Shown in pieces: positions 40,379-49,088 of a stretch of 64,000 nucleotides of DNA. The stretch comes from Bradyrhizobium barranii subsp. apii. Lineage in GTDB: Bacteria > Pseudomonadota > Alphaproteobacteria > Rhizobiales > Xanthobacteraceae. The stretch is from positions 4,772,501-4,836,500 of the forward strand of contig NZ_CP096255.1 of the NCBI RefSeq assembly GCF_011516635.5, given 5' to 3'. Position 1 is the first letter of the stretch. Each line of letters opens with the position of its first letter. Both the position numbers and the translations under genes were made by a program. A model generated the notes under the pieces. It was not told the origin of the DNA and made no database searches. It was given only the letters and a program-made list of their open reading frames with translations.

Positions 40379-41185
40379 ATGGGGTTCGCGCTCGGTCCTC
40401 GCGCACTCTCGGCGGGCTACAAGCTCGCAGCTTTCGAACGGACCGGCTCGACCAACACCGACGCCATCGAGCACGCGCGGGCCGGCGAACGCGGCCCGAT
40501 GTGGTTCGTCACCTCCGACCAGACCGCCGGCCGCGGCCGCCGCCAGCGCGCCTGGATCGCGCCAAAGGGCAACCTCGCCGCCAGCGTCCTCGAGGTCCTG
40601 GATATTGCGCCTGCAGTTGCCGCCACCATCGGGTTCGCGGCGGGGCTTGCGGAAGAGGCGGCGCTGGAGAAGGTCAGCCTCGAGGCCGCGTTGCGGCTTG
40701 GTCCTGAGCGGCCCAGATACGCCCTGAAATGGCCGAATGACGTCCTCGCGGGCGGCAAGAAGCTGGTCGGCATTGGCCTCGAAGCCGAGGCTATCGGCGA
40801 TCGTCTCGCCGTCGTCGTCGGCATCGGTACCAACGTCGTGGCGGCGCCGGAGGGCACGCCGACGCCGGCCGTGTCGCTGGCCGCACTCGGCGTCCAGATC
40901 AGCGCGGAAGAGCTGTTCTCGGCGCTGTCCGACGCCTGGGTCGAGTTCCTCGGCATCTGGGACAATGGCCGCGGCTTTGCCGAGATCCGCAAGCTGTGGC
41001 TGGAGCGCGCCTGCGGCCTCGGCGAACGGGTCGCGATCAACACGGGAACGATGACGCTGGAAGGCATTTTCGACACCATCGACGACACAGGCTGCCTGAT
41101 CGTCCGCACCGTTGACGGCCGACGCCTCCCGGTGGCGGCCGGCGAGGTGTTCTTCGGCTCGGCCGCCTCCGTGGGAGCTGTGTGA
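40379..41185 (+). CDS. birA: Biotin--[acetyl-CoA-carboxylase] ligase
   Basis: 268-residue cytoplasmic enzyme that makes biotinyl-AMP and biotinylates carboxylase carrier domains. ERTGSTN at the N-terminus, the adenylate loop GRGRRQRAWIAPKGNL and KWPNDVLAGGKKLVGIG with the catalytic Lys are visible, followed by the small C-terminal SH3-like domain. There is no N-terminal DNA-binding domain, so it is a class I ligase without repressor function. Coupled to nuoN in front and overlapping rnj behind (TGATG). Confidence 0.93.
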   Translation: MGFALGPRALSAGYKLAAFERTGSTNTDAIEHARAGERGPMWFVTSDQTAGRGRRQRAWIAPKGNLAASVLEVLDIAPAVAATIGFAAGLAEEAALEKVSLEAALRLGPERPRYALKWPNDVLAGGKKLVGIGLEAEAIGDRLAVVVGIGTNVVAAPEGTPTPAVSLAALGVQISAEELFSALSDAWVEFLGIWDNGRGFAEIRKLWLERACGLGERVAINTGTMTLEGIFDTIDDTGCLIVRTVDGRRLPVAAGEVFFGSAASVGAV

Positions 41186-42855
41186 TGGCGAAGCCTGACG
41201 AACTGGTATTTGCGCCGCTCGGCGGCGTCGGCGAGATCGGCATGAATTTGTCGATCTACGGCCTCGGCAACCGCCAGCAGCGCGCCTGGCTGGCGGTCGA
41301 TCTCGGCGTCTCCTTCGGCGACGAGGAGCATCTGCCGGGCATCGACCTGATCATGCCCGACATCAGCTTCCTAAAGAAGGAACGCAAGAACCTGATGGGT
41401 CTCGTGCTGACCCACGCCCATGAGGACCATTTCGGCGCCATCATCGACCTCTGGCCGAAGCTGAAATGCCCGATCTATGCCACGCAGTTCAGCGCGGCGC
41501 TGTTCGAGGCCAAATGCGCCGCCGAGCGCAATGCGCCGAAAATCCCCGTGACGGTGGTGCCGTCGGGCGGCCGCGTCGATATCGGCCCGTTCAACGTCGA
41601 GTTCATTCCCGTCGCGCATTCGATCCCGGAAGCGCACGCGCTGGCGATCCACACTGACGCCGGCACGGTGCTGCACACCGGCGACTGGAAGATCGACCCG
41701 ACGCCGACGCTCGGCAGCCCGACCGACGAGAAGCGGCTGCGTGAACTGGGCGAGGAGGGCGTGCTCGCCCTGATCGGCGATTCCACCAACGCCGTGCGTG
41801 ACGGCCGCTCGCCCTCGGAAGCCGAGGTCGCGCGAACCATCATCGACCTGGTCAAGGGCGCCAAGGGCCGCGTCGCGGTGACGACCTTCGCCTCCAACGT
41901 CGCGCGCATCAAGGCCGTCGCTGCCGCGGCCAGGGCTGCCGATCGCGAGGTCGTCGTGGTCGGCCGCGCCATGGAGCGCGTGGTGCAGGTCGCGCGCGAG
42001 ACCGGTTATCTCGACGGCGTGCAGAATTTCCGCTCGCCCGAGGTCTACGGCCATCTTCCGCAGGACAAGGTGCTGGCGCTGTGCACCGGCAGCCAGGGCG
42101 AGCCGCGCGCGGCACTGGCGCGCATCGCCAATGACGACCATCCCGAGATCACGCTCAACCGCGGCGACAGCGTGATCTTCTCCTCGCGCACCATCCCGGG
42201 CAACGAGAAGGCCGTCGGCTCCATCATCAACAATCTGGTGCTGCAGGGCGTCGAGGTCCTTACCGACCGCGACCATCTGGTCCACGTCTCCGGCCATCCC
42301 CGCCGCGACGAATTGCGCGACATGATCGCCTGGACCAAGCCGCAGCTCCTGATCCCCGTCCATGGCGAGGCGCTGCACCTGAACGAGCATGCCAAGCTCG
42401 CGCGCGCCGCCGGCGTGCCGCGCGTCCTGGTCGTTCGCAACGGCGACCTGATCAAGCTCGGCCCGGGCGATCCCGGCATCATCGGCGAGGTGCCCTCCGG
42501 CCGGATCTACAAGGACGGCACGATCTTGGAGGACTCCAAGTCCCGCGCCGTGGTCGAGCGTCGCCGCATGGCTTTCTCCGGCTGCGCCTTCGTCGCGGTC
42601 GCGATGACGGAGCAGGGCGAGCTTGCCGACGATCCCGAGGTCGATCTCGTCGGCATTCCCGAGAAGAACCGGGACGGCGAGCCCTTCGACGACCTCGTCT
42701 TCGATGCCGTGGTCTCCACCATCGAGGGCCTGCCGAAGGCCCGCCGCCGCGATGCGGATGCCCTGGCTGAGTCGGTGCGACGCGCTGTCCGGGCCGTCAT
42801 CAACGAACATTGGGGCAAAAAGCCCCCCTGTCTGGTACACGTCCTGACGGTGTAG
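41185..42855 (+). CDS. rnj: Ribonuclease J
   Basis: 556-residue metallo-beta-lactamase/beta-CASP RNase with endo- and 5'-exonuclease activity in RNA maturation and turnover. Zinc motif His77-x-His79-x-Asp81-His82 in LVLTHAHEDH; GDWKID, GDSTNA and the beta-CASP motif SSRTIPGNE with VHVSGHPRRDE and IPVHGE are present. The ATG at 41185 overlaps the birA stop; a GTG at 41182 is one codon earlier. Confidence 0.93.
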   Translation: MAKPDELVFAPLGGVGEIGMNLSIYGLGNRQQRAWLAVDLGVSFGDEEHLPGIDLIMPDISFLKKERKNLMGLVLTHAHEDHFGAIIDLWPKLKCPIYATQFSAALFEAKCAAERNAPKIPVTVVPSGGRVDIGPFNVEFIPVAHSIPEAHALAIHTDAGTVLHTGDWKIDPTPTLGSPTDEKRLRELGEEGVLALIGDSTNAVRDGRSPSEAEVARTIIDLVKGAKGRVAVTTFASNVARIKAVAAAARAADREVVVVGRAMERVVQVARETGYLDGVQNFRSPEVYGHLPQDKVLALCTGSQGEPRAALARIANDDHPEITLNRGDSVIFSSRTIPGNEKAVGSIINNLVLQGVEVLTDRDHLVHVSGHPRRDELRDMIAWTKPQLLIPVHGEALHLNEHAKLARAAGVPRVLVVRNGDLIKLGPGDPGIIGEVPSGRIYKDGTILEDSKSRAVVERRRMAFSGCAFVAVAMTEQGELADDPEVDLVGIPEKNRDGEPFDDLVFDAVVSTIEGLPKARRRDADALAESVRRAVRAVINEHWGKKPPCLVHVLTV

Positions 42856-42896
42856 TTGAGCATGGTCTTCGGATCATGCGCTGAGGGAGAAGAAAC

Positions 42897-43301
42897 ATGC
42901 TGGGTCGCCTCAACCACGTCGCGATCGCGACCAAGGACGCCGTCAAGTCCGCCAAGATCTATGGCGCGGCGTTCGGGGCGCAGATCTCGGAGGCGGTCGC
43001 GCTGCCCGAGCATGGCGTCACCACCGTGTTCGCGACGCTGCCCAATACCAAGATCGAGTTCATCGAGCCGCTCGGCGAGGCCTCGCCGATCGCGAAGTTC
43101 CTCGAGCGCAATGCCGACGGCGGCATCCATCACATCTGCTACGAGGTCGTCGACATCATCGCCTCGCGCGACACGCTGGTTAAGGAGGGCGCGCGGGTGC
43201 TCGGCGACGGCGTGCCGAAGATCGGCGCCCACGGCAAGCCGGTGCTGTTCCTGCACCCGAAGGATTTTTCCGGGGCGCTGGTCGAAATCGAGCAGGCGTA
43301 G
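42897..43301 (+). CDS. mce: Methylmalonyl-CoA epimerase
   Basis: 134-residue VOC-fold metalloenzyme interconverting (R)- and (S)-methylmalonyl-CoA in propionate metabolism. The N-terminal LGRLNHVAIATKD carries the first metal His, EFIEPLGEASPI is the substrate loop, and GGIHHICYEV and KDFSGALVEIEQ supply the remaining ligands. GAGGGAGAA precedes the ATG. Forty-one bases after rnj on the same strand. Confidence 0.92.
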   Translation: MLGRLNHVAIATKDAVKSAKIYGAAFGAQISEAVALPEHGVTTVFATLPNTKIEFIEPLGEASPIAKFLERNADGGIHHICYEVVDIIASRDTLVKEGARVLGDGVPKIGAHGKPVLFLHPKDFSGALVEIEQA

Positions 43302-43312
43302 GGCGCCGGATC

Positions 43313-43588
43313 ATGGCCATCCAGATATCGACCGCGCTTGCGATCTACTTCGTCATCTGGTGGATCGCGCTGTTTCTGACGCTGCCGTTCGGCGTGCGCA
43401 GCCAGCACGAGGACGGCGTCGGCGCGCCTGGCACCGACCCCGGCGCACCGGTTCTGACGCGGATGAGAGGCAAGCTGATCTGGACCACGATCATCTCGGC
43501 GATCATCTACGGGATCGGCATCGCGGCCTATCATGCCGGCTATCTTTCGATTGAGCGCTTGTCCAAATTGATGGGAATGCCGTTCTAG
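43313..43588 (+). CDS. DUF1467 family membrane protein
   Basis: 91 residues with two helices (IYFVIWWIALFLTLPFG and WTTIISAIIYGIGIAAYHAG) joined by a polar loop containing RSQHEDG, the hallmark of DUF1467. The function is unknown in all members I know. This placement right after mce is usual in alphaproteobacteria. Eleven bases separate it from mce. Confidence 0.88.
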   Translation: MAIQISTALAIYFVIWWIALFLTLPFGVRSQHEDGVGAPGTDPGAPVLTRMRGKLIWTTIISAIIYGIGIAAYHAGYLSIERLSKLMGMPF

Positions 43589-43625
43589 ACGTTTTTGCCG
43601 GCAATATTGTTTTGGGGGGAAACGA

Positions 43626-43973
43626 ATGACTTTTCAGCGGATCGTCATCGCGCTTCTGGTGTTGATCGTCGCCGGCCTTGGCGCCATCGGCTATTTCGAG
43701 TGGAAGATGGCCGTGCAGGTCCGAACGCTGAAGGCGTTCGTCGAGGGCTCTGTCTTCAACGAAGCCGTGATGGCCTGCGAGCAGGCCAAGAGCTCGACGC
43801 CGTTCAAGTGGAACGGGGGCAAGAGCACCTCGGTGATCGGCCTGAACTCGGTCAAGCTGGACAAATACACCGTCAGCGCCAGCTACACGCTGGTGGCGGA
43901 CAGCGTCTATTGTGATTACGATCCCATCAAAAGAAAGGCCGAGATCGGCTCGAGCTTCCTGGAGCGGGAGTAA
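43626..43973 (+). CDS. Small membrane-anchored periplasmic protein (115 aa)
   Basis: Unknown function. An N-terminal helix (IVIALLVLIVAGLGAIGYFEW) anchors a periplasmic domain of about 90 residues with two Cys (MACEQAK, VYCDYD) that could form a disulfide. The upstream GGGGGGAAACG is a strong ribosome-binding site. Followed by a palindromic repeat. Confidence 0.65.
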   Translation: MTFQRIVIALLVLIVAGLGAIGYFEWKMAVQVRTLKAFVEGSVFNEAVMACEQAKSSTPFKWNGGKSTSVIGLNSVKLDKYTVSASYTLVADSVYCDYDPIKRKAEIGSSFLERE

Positions 43974-43990
43974 CGATCCGGCCATGCCAA

Positions 43991-44039
43991 GAGCATGATC
44001 CGGAAAAGTGCGAAGCGGTTTTCCGATAAGATCATGCTC
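43991..44039. repeat. Interspersed palindrome (GAGCATGATCCGGAAAA type)
   Basis: Outer arms GAGCATGAT (43991-43999) and ATCATGCTC (44031-44039), inner arms CGGAAAA / TTTTCCG. I recognise it as one of the most abundant dispersed palindromes of Bradyrhizobium. It lies between the anchored protein and mtnK and may form a transcript-end hairpin. Confidence 0.85.
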
Positions 44040-44062
44040 AAATACCATGGGGTGGGATCGTC

Positions 44063-45349
44063 ATGGCCGACGCGGGGGACTACCGGATTCTGCATGAGGC
44101 GGCCTTGCGGGACCATCTCGCGGGCATATCCGACCTGAGGGCACTCATCGGCGGCGAGCCGGCCGCCTGGGGGATCACCGAGGTCGGCGACGGCAATCTC
44201 AATCTCGTCTTCATCGTCAAGGGAGCGCGCGGCGGCGTCGCCGTGAAGCAGGCGCTGCCCTACGTCCGCCTCGTCGGCGAGAGCTGGCCGCTGCCGCTGT
44301 CGCGGGCCCATTACGAATATCTCGCCTTGTCGAAGCAGGCCCAACTCGCGCCCGGCCTCGTGCCGGCCCTGCTGCACCACAGCGAGACACTGGCGCTGAC
44401 GGTGATGGAGCTGCTCGAGCCCCACATCATCATGCGCAAGGGGATGGTCGCCGCAACGCAATATCCCGGTTTCGTGGACGACATCACCACCTTCATGGCG
44501 TGCACCCTGTTCTTCACCTCCGACCTCGCCCTGTCGGCGGCCGAGAAGAAACAGGGCATCGCCGCTTTTGCCGGCAACCACGCGCTCTGCAAGATCACCG
44601 AGGATCTGATCTTCACCGATCCCTACCGCACTGCCGAGCAGAACCGGTGGACTGCGCCTTATCTCGACGGCCTGGCCGCAGAGCTGCGCGATGACATGGA
44701 GCTGCATGTCGCGATCTCCCGGCTGAAGCTGAGGTTCATGGCAAGCCCCGAGGCACTGCTCCACGGCGATCTCCACACCGGCTCGATCATGGTGACGGAG
44801 AGCCAGACGCGGGTGATTGATCCCGAATTCGCGTTCTACGGCCCGATGGGATTCGACGTCGGCGCCGTGCTCGCGAACCTCCTGATGGCCTATTTTGCCT
44901 CGGCTGGTCACGAGCGTACGCCGGGTGAGCGGCAGGCGTTCGAAAGCTGGGTGCTGGAGACGGTCGAGAAGGTCTGGAGCGAGTTCGCCCGCAAGTTCCT
45001 CGATCTCTGGCGCGCTGGCGCCACCGGCGACGCCTATCCGGCCTCGCTCTTCGCCGGCGAGAAGGGCGCCGCATGCCTGGAAGCCGAGCGGCAGGCTTAC
45101 ATGCAGCGGCTGTTCGCCGACACCGTCGGCTTCGCCGCCGCCAAAACCCTCCGCCGTATCTTCGGCTTGGCGCACAACATCGACTTCGAGCTGATCGAGG
45201 ACCCGCGGAGGCGGGCGATCAGCGAGGCGCGCGCGGTGCGGCTGGCGAGGGCGATGATGGTGGAGGCGGGGGCATTTCCGAACATCTCGGACGTCACCGG
45301 CGCAGCGCGAAAACTGCGCGATTGGCAGCCGGAGTTTGCGAACGGCTAG
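44063..45349 (+). CDS. mtnK: S-methyl-5-thioribose kinase
   Basis: 428-residue cytoplasmic kinase of the methionine salvage pathway, phosphorylating 5-methylthioribose. Protein-kinase-like fold: GDGNLNLVFIV glycine-rich loop, VAVKQALPYVR with the ATP-binding Lys, catalytic LLHGDLHTGSIM, and metal-binding VIDPEFAFYGPMGFD. Full length. mtnA is not adjacent in this window. Confidence 0.93.
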   Translation: MADAGDYRILHEAALRDHLAGISDLRALIGGEPAAWGITEVGDGNLNLVFIVKGARGGVAVKQALPYVRLVGESWPLPLSRAHYEYLALSKQAQLAPGLVPALLHHSETLALTVMELLEPHIIMRKGMVAATQYPGFVDDITTFMACTLFFTSDLALSAAEKKQGIAAFAGNHALCKITEDLIFTDPYRTAEQNRWTAPYLDGLAAELRDDMELHVAISRLKLRFMASPEALLHGDLHTGSIMVTESQTRVIDPEFAFYGPMGFDVGAVLANLLMAYFASAGHERTPGERQAFESWVLETVEKVWSEFARKFLDLWRAGATGDAYPASLFAGEKGAACLEAERQAYMQRLFADTVGFAAAKTLRRIFGLAHNIDFELIEDPRRRAISEARAVRLARAMMVEAGAFPNISDVTGAARKLRDWQPEFANG

Positions 45350-45351
45350 AG

Positions 45352-45381
45352 GCCGATGCGCTTCAATATAGCCGCATCGGC
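45352..45381. terminator. Shared hairpin between convergent genes
   Basis: GCCGATGCG (45352-45360) pairs with CGCATCGGC (45373-45381) around a 12-nt loop, spanning the ends of mtnK and the convergent minus-strand gene. No T-run on either side, so it is only a possible bidirectional terminator. Confidence 0.4.
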
Positions 45382-46269
45382 AGCAGGACGCCGTCTGTGC
45401 CGGCCAGCAGACCCCAGGTCTCGTTGGCCGCGACCTCGACCTCCCGGATCTGGACCGTGCCGCCCTCGACCTTGAGGGTGACCTTGTACTTGCCGGGCGG
45501 CAGATCGATCTTTTGGCTGTCCGGTATTTCGGCTGCGGCGGAGTCGGAGTGCGCCAGTTTCTCGCCGGCGTGCGCCGCCAGCTTGATGGTCTGGTCGGCG
45601 ACGGTGATGACCGCCGCCTCGTCCGACTTGTTGCCGAGCATCAGCTTTGCCTGCCTCGGCCTCGGCAGGAGGCCGGCATTCGCGATACCCGGCTTGCGCA
45701 GCGAAAGTTCGGCGATTGTCCTGTCGTCCTGACGGGAAAGCCGGACCAGGACCGGTCCACGGGCCGTCGTGAAGGTGATCACGGCCCGGTCCGGTTCGAC
45801 CACCGTCTCGATCCAGCCACGCTTGCCGAGCTCGGCGCGATAGAAGCCGAGCACAGCCGTGAGATCGCGCGGGGTCTCGGCGTAGACTGACGCGATGAAC
45901 GGCGAATTCTTCGCCGTTGCGATGCTCCAGCTCTCGGGCAGTGGCAGACCGGTGCCCTGGGAAACCCTGGCTTCGAAACCCGCACCTGCGCCCCGTGCGA
46001 CCGCTCTGACGGGGATGCTCAGCAGTCGTTCGACGAAATTATCCGGAGTGTCATGGTCCCGGACCGCCCACCACGTTTCGTCAAGATAGTCGTTCACGCC
46101 GGTGGTGCGACTCCAGCTGAACCGGATGCTGTCCGCCTCGCTGTACCGGCCGAGGCTGGCCGCGACCGGGTGCATATTTCAGTGATCGTGAGCAGCGATT
46201 TCGCGCGATCATGAGCGCCGAATTCAGACGATCGTGAGCAGCCTCGCTCCGGCCGAGGCGGTGATAGGG

Positions 46270-47031
46270 TCAGCGTTCTGGCTGCTCGTCAAGGGTGATG
46301 GTTTTGGCGTTGCGTTTTCGCATGCTTTCGCCAGCAAGCTGGAGGCGGTGAGCGTTGTGGACGAGGCGATCCAGAATCGCGTCGCCTAGCGTGGGATCTC
46401 CGATAACTTCGTGCCATGTGTCCACAGGGAGTTGGCTGGTTACGATGGTGGAGGAGCGGCCATGGCGATCGTCAAGGATTTCCAGTAGATCGCGCCGCTC
46501 GGCAGCGGTGAGCACCGACAATCCCCAATCATCCAAAATCAGAACCTGGGCGCGGCCAAGGGTTTTGAGCAAGCGGGCATAACGTCCATCGCCCCGCGCG
46601 AGCCCCAACGCTTCGAACAATCTTGGGACGCGGTGATAGAGGACCGAGCGATTATCTCGGCAGGCCTTGTGGCCGAGGGCACAGGCTAACCAACTTTTGC
46701 CCAATCCGGTCGCCCCGGTTATGAGCAAATTCTCGTGGCGATCGATCCAGTCGCCGCTGGCGAGCTTGGCGAAGACGGCCCGGTCGATACCCCGCGGCGT
46801 GCGCAAATCGACGTCCTCCACGCAGGCATTCTGGCGGAGCGAGGCCAGCTTGAGGCGCGTGGTGAGCCGCCTGGTGTCGCGTTCCGCCGCTTCCCGGTCG
46901 ACCAGCAGGCCGATGCGATCTTCGAACGGCAAGGCTTCGAGATCAGGCGATCGTCGCTGCTCCTCGAAGGCCTTGGCCATGCCGCTCAAGCCGAGCTCGA
47001 TCAGGCGTTCGTGGGTGGGATGGTTGAGCAT
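46270..47031 (-). CDS. istB: IS21-family helper ATPase IstB
   Basis: 253-residue AAA+ ATPase that assists IstA in target selection. Walker A GATGLGKS at 106-113, Walker B VLILDDWGLS, sensor TSQLPVDTWHE, and the N-terminal DNA-binding helical region. It follows istA by 16 bases. The frame is intact. Confidence 0.93.
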   Translation of the reverse strand: MLNHPTHERLIELGLSGMAKAFEEQRRSPDLEALPFEDRIGLLVDREAAERDTRRLTTRLKLASLRQNACVEDVDLRTPRGIDRAVFAKLASGDWIDRHENLLITGATGLGKSWLACALGHKACRDNRSVLYHRVPRLFEALGLARGDGRYARLLKTLGRAQVLILDDWGLSVLTAAERRDLLEILDDRHGRSSTIVTSQLPVDTWHEVIGDPTLGDAILDRLVHNAHRLQLAGESMRKRNAKTITLDEQPER

Positions 47032-47047
47032 ACAGGTCTCCTTGGCT

Positions 47048-48589
47048 TCAGTGAAAATAATCGCGGCCGCGGATGTTGCCGTGGCGCAGGGGTTGGTGTT
47101 CGGAGGGCTCGTCGAGAAAGGTACGATCCAGACCGTTCTGGAGGATGGAGCGGATCGAGGCGACGGATCGCGCCTTGATCAGAATGCCGCGCCGGCAGGC
47201 CGCTTCGACGCGCTCCGCGCTGTAGCTTTTGACCAGTGACAGAATGCCGAGGCAGGTGCGAAAGCCTTGCTCGGGATGCGGCCGGGCCGCGATCACGGCC
47301 TGGAAGAAGGCGGCGGTCGACGGACCGATCCGCTCGCCGGCGACGATCACTCCGGCGGGCGTCCATTGACCGTAGCGCCGATGGGCGCTGGGCATATGGT
47401 CGGCGATGGTGGTGTGGCCCCGCCGGTTGGGCGCGCGGGCGTGGCTGGCGATCCTGCGGCCGTTGTGGAAGATCTCGACCGTTCTGTCATCGATGCGTGC
47501 GTCGACAAGCTCACGGATGAGCCGATACGGCGCGGAATACCAGTGTCCATCGATCTCGATATGATAGTCGGGGCCGATCCGGCATCGCTTCCAGCGTGCG
47601 AAAGCGTAAGCCTGGTCCGGCAGCTTTGTAAGCTTGGGCTTGTCGAGCTCGGCGAACAGTTCGGCGCGACTGGCGCCAAAGTCGCGCATCTGCCTTGCAT
47701 TGAGTTCGACGACGAGTGTTTTGATGGCTGCGTTCAGCTCCGCCAACGAAAAGAAGCGTTGGTTGCGCAGCCGCGCCAGAATCCATCGCTGGGCGACTTG
47801 CACCGCAACTTCGACCTTTGCCTTATCTTTTGGGCGCCGCGGCCGGGCTGCGAGAATGGCCGTGCCGTAATGGCTCGCCATCTCGGCATAGGTTCGGTTG
47901 AGGCCGGGATCGTGGCGGTCGGGATTGGTGACGGCGGCCTTGAGATTGTCGCAGACTACGAATGTCGGCACGCCGCCGAGGAAGGCGAAAAGATTGATGT
48001 GGACCCGGATCCAGTCGGCGAGCCCCTCGCTTGGACAGGCCTCGGCATAGGTATAGTTGGAGGCGCCCATCGCCGCGACGAACAGCTTCATCGACTGCAC
48101 TTCCCCGTTTGAGGGATCGATGACGTCGATGGTGTCGCCGGCGAAATCCACGAAAACCTTCTCGCCGCCCAGATGCGTCTGCCGCATCGAAGGCCGGGCT
48201 CGCCCCTTCCAGGCCTCGTACGTCGTGCAGAACCAGGTGTAGCCGAAGCCATCGGGATGGGTGGCGCGATACTCGTCCCACAGCAGCCGACGGGTCACGT
48301 TGCGTCGGCGCAGCTCCTTGTCGACATAGCCCCAGTCGGGAACGGCCCGCTGGGGGCTCTGCGACGCAGGCCTCGGCGCCGGGAAAAGCAGCAGCTCCAG
48401 GTCCTCGTCGCTCATTCCGGCCGGCAACGGCCACTTCAGCCCGGCAGCCCCGGCTCGGCGTAGATAGCTGTGCACGGCGCCGTTGCTGATGCCCAAGGTG
48501 CGCGCGATGGCTCGCTCCGGCAAGCCTTGAACATGTTTTAAGCGGAGAACCTCTTTGATCCGGCGCATCGACAATCTCTGGGTGGGCAT
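47048..48589 (-). CDS. istA: IS21-family transposase IstA
   Basis: 513-residue DDE transposase. N-terminal helix-turn-helix (LPERAIARTLGISNGAVHSYL), rve integrase core with catalytic residues in KVFVDFAGDT (Asp), FVVCDNLKAAV (Asp) and DKAKVEVAVQ (Glu), and a C-terminal Mu-type beta barrel (WYSAPYRL). Complete and without frameshift, so the element could be active. Confidence 0.93.
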   Translation of the reverse strand: MPTQRLSMRRIKEVLRLKHVQGLPERAIARTLGISNGAVHSYLRRAGAAGLKWPLPAGMSDEDLELLLFPAPRPASQSPQRAVPDWGYVDKELRRRNVTRRLLWDEYRATHPDGFGYTWFCTTYEAWKGRARPSMRQTHLGGEKVFVDFAGDTIDVIDPSNGEVQSMKLFVAAMGASNYTYAEACPSEGLADWIRVHINLFAFLGGVPTFVVCDNLKAAVTNPDRHDPGLNRTYAEMASHYGTAILAARPRRPKDKAKVEVAVQVAQRWILARLRNQRFFSLAELNAAIKTLVVELNARQMRDFGASRAELFAELDKPKLTKLPDQAYAFARWKRCRIGPDYHIEIDGHWYSAPYRLIRELVDARIDDRTVEIFHNGRRIASHARAPNRRGHTTIADHMPSAHRRYGQWTPAGVIVAGERIGPSTAAFFQAVIAARPHPEQGFRTCLGILSLVKSYSAERVEAACRRGILIKARSVASIRSILQNGLDRTFLDEPSEHQPLRHGNIRGRDYFH

Positions 48590-49088
48590 CGGCCTTCCTC
48601 GTTCACTGACGAGGCAGTTCCTAAGCCGGTTGAGTTGTCGGCCGAAGCGGGCTGAGTTGCTGAAAAGCTGCTCACGATCCCGCGAAATCCGTGCTCACGA
48701 TCGTCTGAAATCTCTGCTCACGATCCCCTGAAATCCGTGCTCACGATCCCGCGAAACATGCAACCGGGCTTGCCAGCACGGCCGTGGCGGCGAGCAGTCC
48801 GCCCGCGAGCAAGATACCTAGCGTTCGGCGATTCATTTTTTCCGCAATCCCTGGGGCTCAGATAACGATCCTGAGCTTGGTCGCGTTGATCACGAAAAAT
48901 GTTCACTGCTGTTGGTCGCTCATGATGCACCGCAATCGGCGGCTTGCACCGCTTGGGACGCAAGCTGGCCTCCGAGGGTCTCGCGAGCGCCGCGTTCCGG
49001 AACCCGCCGCCATCAAAACGAAGCTTGCGTTCGACGGCCTACGAATGATCAAATCCCTGATCGGAATGCCTGCGTTGTTGGGGGACAC

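Larger units (their letters stand above)
46171..48762 (-). mobile_element. IS21-family insertion sequence (2592 bp)
   Basis: Terminal inverted repeats start TGCATATTTC at 46171 and, from the other end, TGCATGTTTC, giving the TG...CA ends of IS21. Flanked by a 6-bp target duplication ACCGGG (46165-46170, 48763-48768). Ends carry arrays of an 11-bp motif (GATCGTGAGCA) with a strict 23-bp spacing: 46184, 46207 (variant), 46230 on the left; 48669, 48692, 48715, 48738 on the right. These are the multiple transposase-binding repeats typical of the family. Confidence 0.92.
45363..48836 (-). pseudogene. Secreted protein gene of unknown function, split by an IS21-family element
   Basis: The 5' piece (48836 down to 48763) encodes MNRRTLGILLAGGLLAATAV plus LASPV, a signal peptide. 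The 3' piece (46170 down to 45363) encodes the mature protein with ASLGRYSEADSIRF, a central SRQDDRTIAEL segment and an Ig-like C-terminal region (LPPGKYKVTLKVEGG). Deleting the element and one copy of the 6-bp duplication joins them in frame (LASPVAASLGRYS). The family is unknown to me; the C-terminal half suggests a periplasmic beta-sandwich. The remaining 3' frame has an ATG inside the element's end, but without signal peptide it is unlikely to function. Confidence 0.82.

Noticed and set aside
46171..46174. TGCA as a 4-bp target duplication of the IS21 element
   Set aside because: It also repeats at both ends, but using it leaves the host gene out of frame. Taking TGCA as part of the element ends and ACCGGG as the duplication restores the frame and the TG...CA ends.
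48669..48748. Four evenly spaced repeats considered as a CRISPR array
   Set aside because: The repeated unit is 11 bases with a 23-base period, lies within IS21 ends and has matching copies at the other end; these are transposase-binding sites.
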